From assembly GCA_018396675.1 (NCBI GenBank), contig JAGTQX010000010.1:1-64000 (forward strand): DNA of 64,000 nt, in the 5' to 3' direction. Position numbers and translations under genes: made by a program. Below the pieces are notes generated by a model. The model was not told the origin of the DNA and searched no databases. It saw nothing but the letters and a program-made list of their open reading frames with translations. Position 1 is the stretch's first letter. Each line of letters starts with the position of its first letter. Positions 58,919 through 64,000 of the stretch are shown one piece after another. This DNA comes from Candidatus Bathyarchaeota archaeon (GTDB lineage: Archaea > Thermoproteota > Bathyarchaeia > Bathyarchaeales > Bathycorpusculaceae).

Positions 58919-60495
58919 AACCGATAAAAATATCCAGAGATTCCGTTGTTGCTGTTCTACTGCTGGTTCCGTCGCTTCTTTTTGCACTCTACTACTTGTC
59001 TGCGGGCAAAATGCTTGAGGCCATCATCATTTTACCAATAAGCATCGGCGTTTTAATGTTTCTTAAATACATGTCACGTAAACGTTACCCAAAAAAGGTG
59101 GATTTCATGTTAACGACTGTTGTCTTCCACCTGTACGGCTTGTCTCTTGGAGAAACTTCGCCAGATGACCTTGTCAACACAATCGCAGAAAACAGGGAAT
59201 ACGGCTTTTACAGCAGAATTTTTCAAAAAATTCGCAGTTTAGCCAAAGACTTCGGATACGGCATTACAAAGGCTACAGCTCACGTTGCAGACATCGTAAA
59301 GCCACCGTTAAAGGACATTCTTGTGCGTTTTACAAACGTGTTTTCAAGCGTGGAGCCTAAAGGCTACTTGGAGATGGAGTCTTCAATGCTGATTGAAGAA
59401 TATTCAGGTTATTACACGCGTGCGCTTGAAACCTTGAAAACTCTTGGAGGAATCTTTACGTCGTTCCAAAGCGTAACCGTGTTTCTAATAATGACCATAG
59501 TGATTATGGCGATTTTCATGATTGACCCAAGCGCAATAGCTTTCGGCTATTTTATCGCTGCGTTCGCCGTCATAATGATGTACGTTCTTTTCAGGGCGTC
59601 ATCTCCAAGAGAAAACCTTGTTTACATAGGGAAGTATCCGCCAAAACTTTATGTGGCCATGAGATGGAGCCTAATCGCTACTGGAGCCTCCTCAACATTG
59701 CTTGCAGTTCTTCTATACTTTTCTAAAGGTCCCGCCTTCGCTTTTATGGCGTTAGGTTTAGGCATGATTATGCCTGGAATTTTTGGGTACATGCTTGAAA
59801 AGCATGTTAACAAGATTGACAGAAATTATCCGACTTTTTTGAAGGCTTTGGGTGAAAACTTGGCTTCAACATCAGATTTGAGGGCTGCTTTTTCTTATAT
59901 AGTTCAGATGGAACTAGGCCCTTTTAAGAAGCTTGTTAAAGAGGCTTTGGCAAGGTTGAGGCTTGGGATAGGGCATGAGCAAACTTTTGAAACGCTTTCT
60001 TCTGAGGCTGCTTCCTATCAAGTGCATATTAGTAACAGGATATTTTTGGATTCTATGAGTAGAGGAGCGAATCCTCTTGAGATAGGCAACGCTTTGGGAA
60101 ATCGTGTTGTCAAGTTTATCGAGTTTCGGAAATCTAGGGATGTAACTGCGAAGGGTTTCCAAATGATAATAATGGTTATGCAGCCGCTCACCGTTGTCTT
60201 GTTGGTTGTTGTGCAAGTGCTTGCAGAGTTTATGTCCCAGTACCTAGTTAATCTGCCATATTTTGGATTTAACGCTATTCCGATACCAGTAATTGAAACT
60301 GGGAACATAATTCTAGTTTTCATAATGGCTGTTGTTAACGCTTTGACAATCAAAGAGGTTTCAGCTGGTTACTGGGGAACATTTTTCCTCAACTTGGGGA
60401 TTTTGTTGATTGTCAGCGGTATAACGTGGATGGCTGCTGGAGTCTTTATTGAAATGGCTTTAGGCTCGATGCCGAGCATCGAGTTACCTGTGTAA
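58909..60495 (+). CDS. arlJ: Archaellum platform protein ArlJ/FlaJ
   Basis: Multi-TM with T2SSF-like repeats; overlaps arlI. Confidence 0.92.
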   Translation: MGVKPIKISRDSVVAVLLLVPSLLFALYYLSAGKMLEAIIILPISIGVLMFLKYMSRKRYPKKVDFMLTTVVFHLYGLSLGETSPDDLVNTIAENREYGFYSRIFQKIRSLAKDFGYGITKATAHVADIVKPPLKDILVRFTNVFSSVEPKGYLEMESSMLIEEYSGYYTRALETLKTLGGIFTSFQSVTVFLIMTIVIMAIFMIDPSAIAFGYFIAAFAVIMMYVLFRASSPRENLVYIGKYPPKLYVAMRWSLIATGASSTLLAVLLYFSKGPAFAFMALGLGMIMPGIFGYMLEKHVNKIDRNYPTFLKALGENLASTSDLRAAFSYIVQMELGPFKKLVKEALARLRLGIGHEQTFETLSSEAASYQVHISNRIFLDSMSRGANPLEIGNALGNRVVKFIEFRKSRDVTAKGFQMIIMVMQPLTVVLLVVVQVLAEFMSQYLVNLPYFGFNAIPIPVIETGNIILVFIMAVVNALTIKEVSAGYWGTFFLNLGILLIVSGITWMAAGVFIEMALGSMPSIELPV

Positions 60496-60692
60496 TATTC
60501 CATTTTTGCAGATGCTTGTTGTCGCTTGACAACTGTGATGGTGGCTATTTACTTGTTGTATGTAGTGTGGATTCATATTCGGAGTTTGTATTCTGATTCG
60601 CGATTTTAAATAACGCTTTATTATGTCTTAAGACTCGCTATAGTGTTGGTGGAGGTAGTGGTGGAGTAAGTATAAGAGTAGGTGGTGGAAAT

Positions 60693-61574
60693 ATGGGAGA
60701 AAAACCAAACATCAAATGCCAAAAATGCGGGTACGAATGGCACACACGGTCAAAGCTTAAAATGGTGACATGCCCTTCATGTAACCAAAAAATTCCAAAC
60801 GTTGCATTGTACAAACGCCGCCGTTTAGTAAAGGCGCTTGTGCATCAGAAACGTGCAATTATAGGTTTAGAAGCCGCAATAGTTCTTATAGCCTTCGTCA
60901 TAATTGCCGCAGCCTTCAGCTTCATGGTCGTCAACCAAGGCTTGTACGCCACGGAAAGGGGCAAAGTCGTAATTCAAGAAGGTTTAAAACAAGCGAGCAC
61001 ACCCTTGACGATAGACGGAACAACGTTTGTCAGAACGACTCCTGACGGAAAAGCAGTAAACGTCATAATAATTCCAGTAAAAGCCTTCGGAGTGAAATTC
61101 GTAGCCGTTGGGAGAAACCAAACAGTCATAGTCCTACGCGTTGGCGAAAGAGCGTGGGCAAACGCCTATTTGGGCGTGTTATACACGGGCTATCCGAATG
61201 GAACATATTATTATACTGATGATGAGACGTACGACCCAACTGGACAGGAATTCGACGACTTTGTAGGTTTCAGATACGCCAATCAAACCACTGTAGGAGA
61301 AGAACGCAACGTTTACGTAAACGGAACATACGCCAGCGGATATAGTGAGGGGTTGTTCACTGGAGCGGTTCTTGCTATTGCTTATAGCAACGGCGACGAA
61401 GCATTAGATACGAATGAGAAAGGCTTCCTAATAATAACGCTATCGGAGGACGCTGCAGCTCCTGCCAGATCACAGATAAACATTGAGATAAGGCTTGAGA
61501 AGAGTGCTACGCTTTCAGTTGAGATTACGATACCGGAGTCAATGCCGAAGAACACGTATGTGCCAATATTCTAG
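60693..61574 (+). CDS. arlB: Archaellin (type A) with N-terminal zinc ribbon
   Basis: CQKCGYEW...VTCPSC followed by class III signal HQKRAIIG/LEAAIVLIAFVIIAAAFSFMVVNQGL. Confidence 0.88.
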   Translation: MGEKPNIKCQKCGYEWHTRSKLKMVTCPSCNQKIPNVALYKRRRLVKALVHQKRAIIGLEAAIVLIAFVIIAAAFSFMVVNQGLYATERGKVVIQEGLKQASTPLTIDGTTFVRTTPDGKAVNVIIIPVKAFGVKFVAVGRNQTVIVLRVGERAWANAYLGVLYTGYPNGTYYYTDDETYDPTGQEFDDFVGFRYANQTTVGEERNVYVNGTYASGYSEGLFTGAVLAIAYSNGDEALDTNEKGFLIITLSEDAAAPARSQINIEIRLEKSATLSVEITIPESMPKNTYVPIF

Positions 61575-61586
61575 GAGGAGAAAGTC

Positions 61587-62210
61587 ATGCGGAGAATAAC
61601 GAGAAACAAAAGGGGTATTGTTGGCATCGAAGCCGCCATCGTCCTCATAGCCTTTATTATAATTGCTGCAGCGCTCAGCTATGTAGTTATCAACATGGGT
61701 TTCTATACAACGCAAAAGACGAAAGAAACAATGCAGGGAGGCCTCGACGAGTCTTTAACCGCCCTGCAACTTGATGGAATAGTGACTGCAAAAACCGACA
61801 GTTCCGGGCACATAGAATATTTAGCCATTCCAGTGAAACTTTCTGCTGGTCGTGCTGCTATAGACCTTGGTGAAAACGCGGTTGTGGTTTCGGTATATCT
61901 TCAAAACGCAACGCTTATGAACGTGTATCAGGGCGCTACTCCGGCGAATGAAACAACTTGGGATGCTCTGATCAGTGCTCTTGGTTTAACTAGCGAAGGC
62001 GCAAAGTTCGCCATATATAATGGGAATAATAACACGGTGATTGAGTCAACCGAAAAAGCGTTTCTGATAATCTGCCTCGACGAGCAACATAGGATTAGTG
62101 ACTACGAAACTGTAAAGATTGAGGTCAGAGGTGCAAAGGGCGCCGCTTTGACGGTTGTACGAACTGCTCCAGGCGGCATGCTTCCAGATTCGTTTGTAGA
62201 CCTGGGTTAG
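61587..62210 (+). CDS. arlB: Archaellin (type B)
   Basis: RNKRGIVG/IEAAIVLIAFIIIAAALSYVVINMGFYTTQKTKETMQ. Confidence 0.93.
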   Translation: MRRITRNKRGIVGIEAAIVLIAFIIIAAALSYVVINMGFYTTQKTKETMQGGLDESLTALQLDGIVTAKTDSSGHIEYLAIPVKLSAGRAAIDLGENAVVVSVYLQNATLMNVYQGATPANETTWDALISALGLTSEGAKFAIYNGNNNTVIESTEKAFLIICLDEQHRISDYETVKIEVRGAKGAALTVVRTAPGGMLPDSFVDLG

Positions 62211-62403
62211 CCCCGCTTTCCCATTTTTATGCTGCGTCATTGCCGTCGGTGGTTTTCGTTGTTTTTCTTTGTCGGATTTCGAATTGAATTCGATATTTTA
62301 TTCATTTTTTGAATCAAAATTAGCAATTTTACCAATCTAAATTATCATTTCATAACTCTTAATATAAGAACAAGCATAACTCAAAAAGCACCAAAAAAGG
62401 AAG

Positions 62404-63045
62404 ATGAAAAAAATGAACTGGAAGAAAACTTTGATGAAACTAGTAAAACAGAAACGTGCCATGGTGGGTCTAGAAGCTGCAATAATCCTCATAGCCTTCG
62501 TCATCATCGCAGGCGCCTTCAGCTTCATGGTCATCAACCAAGGCTTATTTGCAACAGAACGAGGCAAAACAGTAGTTCAAGACAGCCTAAGACAAGCAAG
62601 CACACCCTTGATAGTGGACGGAAGCATATACCTAAATGCTGACTCATCAACAACTATTAACGCTATTGTCATCCCATTAAGGGCTTACGGTGTTAAGTAT
62701 GTGGCGCTCGGAGAAGACGCAACCTCTGTTTCCCTTCAAGTGGCTGGAAGCGCTTGGCCAAACGTATATGAGGGCATAAACGGAACATTTACTACGAGCG
62801 ACAATTTCGGCGACCTTGTTGCCAACGTAACTACTGGTCACGCGGCTCTGTTCATCCAAAACAGTAATGGAGACGACTCTTTGGATTCCAACGAGAAAGG
62901 CTTTCTTGTTATATCTTTGAGTGCTTCTGCAAATGCTAGAGACCACATAGTTGTTGAAATCAAGCCAGAGAAAGCTGCGCCGTTGACAATTGACTTCTAC
63001 GTGCCCGAATCTTTGCCAAGCGGCTGGATAACGGTGGCTGGCTAA
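62404..63045 (+). CDS. arlB: Archaellin (type A')
   Basis: KQKRAMVG/LEAAIILIAFVIIAGAFSFMVINQGLFATERGKTVVQ. Confidence 0.93.
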   Translation: MKKMNWKKTLMKLVKQKRAMVGLEAAIILIAFVIIAGAFSFMVINQGLFATERGKTVVQDSLRQASTPLIVDGSIYLNADSSTTINAIVIPLRAYGVKYVALGEDATSVSLQVAGSAWPNVYEGINGTFTTSDNFGDLVANVTTGHAALFIQNSNGDDSLDSNEKGFLVISLSASANARDHIVVEIKPEKAAPLTIDFYVPESLPSGWITVAG

Positions 63046-63046
63046 A

Positions 63047-63691
63047 ATGTTCGCAAAAAAACTGTTTAAAAACCGGAAAGGCATTGTCGGTGTAGAAGCC
63101 GCCATCGTTCTCATAGCCTTCCTGATAATCGCCGCGGCATTAAGCTACGTGGTCATAAACATGGGCTTCTACACAACACAAAAAACAAAAGAGACAATGC
63201 AGACAGGCCTCGATGAATCATTAACAGCTCTACAACTGGACGGCGTGGTCACAGCGAGGACCAACGACACCTCACCTCACATATTGTATATCCTTGTCCC
63301 AGCGAAGCTCTCAGCGGGTAGAGGCGCAGTAGACCTAAGCACAAGCTCAGTCGTAGTGTCGGTGTATTTGCCAAACGCTACTTTAATGAATATATATGAA
63401 GGCTCAAATCCATCAACGGATGATGTGGCATGGGACGATTTGGTTAGCACTTTGTCGCTGAGTGATAAACAAGCCAAGTTCGCAATCTATAATGACGACG
63501 GCGACACTGTGCTGGAATCGAACGAAAAGGCTTTCCTGCTGATACGCCTAGACTCAACAGACGCACAAAGCATGCTAAGCGAATACCAAACAATAAAAAT
63601 TGAAGTCAGAACTGCAAAAGGCGCCGCACTAACAGTAATACGCACAGCCCCAGGCGGCTTAGCGGCAAACTCTTTCGTCGACCTAGGCTAA
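63047..63691 (+). CDS. arlB: Archaellin (type B')
   Basis: KNRKGIVG/VEAAIVLIAFLIIAAALSYVVINMGFYTTQKTKETMQ. Confidence 0.93.
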   Translation: MFAKKLFKNRKGIVGVEAAIVLIAFLIIAAALSYVVINMGFYTTQKTKETMQTGLDESLTALQLDGVVTARTNDTSPHILYILVPAKLSAGRGAVDLSTSSVVVSVYLPNATLMNIYEGSNPSTDDVAWDDLVSTLSLSDKQAKFAIYNDDGDTVLESNEKAFLLIRLDSTDAQSMLSEYQTIKIEVRTAKGAALTVIRTAPGGLAANSFVDLG

Positions 63692-63795
63692 TAAAGGCTT
63701 TCCCCACTCCACCACCCACCTCCACCATTTTTTCTACAACCCACTACCTTTTTATTTCGTCAAACATTTCCCAAAAAAAGAATGTTTTTGAAAAG

Positions 63796-63906
63796 CGCCG
63801 GGGGTGGGATTTGAACCCACGCGGCCCAAAAGGGCCACAGGCTTTTAGGCGCTTCCAAGTTTTTTCGTCTCCAGGCCTGCTCCCTACCTGACTAGGAGAC
63901 CCCGGC
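63796..63906 (-). tRNA. tRNA-Ser(GGA), class II, with ~25-nt anticodon-loop intron
   Basis: Acceptor GCCGGGG/CCCCGGC, G73, long variable arm ggcccttttgggcc, anticodon stem CAGGC/GCCTG enclosing a 32-nt loop starting CTGGAG. Confidence 0.85.
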
Positions 63907-64000
63907 TGTGTTGTAGGGTTAATTATGTGATTTTTTATGCGCGCCCTATTATGTTTAAGCATTGTTTTGCGGGTGTTTTATCGTTTTCTCACGCGGTTAA

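Noticed and set aside
1-64000. CRISPR array or cas genes
   Set aside because: No regularly spaced direct repeats and no Cas motifs seen.

Overview
The window is archaeal chromosome. Gene content (archaellum, proteasome, pelota, eIF6, L18Ae/L31e/L39e, PDCD5, RNase P RNA, branched-polyamine synthase, G3:U70 tRNA-Ala) suggests a Bathyarchaeia/TACK-like lineage, but that placement is inference. Most of it is housekeeping: NAD synthesis, proteasome beta, polyamine genes, a translation/SRP cluster (ftsY, pfdA, rpl18a, eif6, rpl31e, rpl39e, pdcd5, rps19e, yhbY, rnp4), ABC exporters, and an HtrA protease. The accessory parts are: (1) a ~4.5 kb integrated pRN1-like element at ~16.8-21.3 kb (tyrosine integrase, RHH and HTH proteins, PrimPol-helicase with a C2H2 finger); (2) a gene graveyard beside it at 15.7-16.5 kb with an internally deleted pdxT, a frameshifted coaBC fragment and a broken membrane-protein gene; (3) a tandem of three small winged-helix-type proteins at 25.4-26.9 kb; (4) a rearranged archaellum locus at 54.7-63.7 kb. 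In that locus four archaellins lie downstream of arlJ in an A-B-A'-B' pattern, and the first one carries an in-frame N-terminal zinc ribbon ahead of its class III signal peptide. Genes missing from the ORF track but read from the sequence are secE, rpl39e, rnpB, three tRNAs (one with an intron) and a tRNA 3'-end remnant. All family names come from reading motifs by eye; no database search was run.
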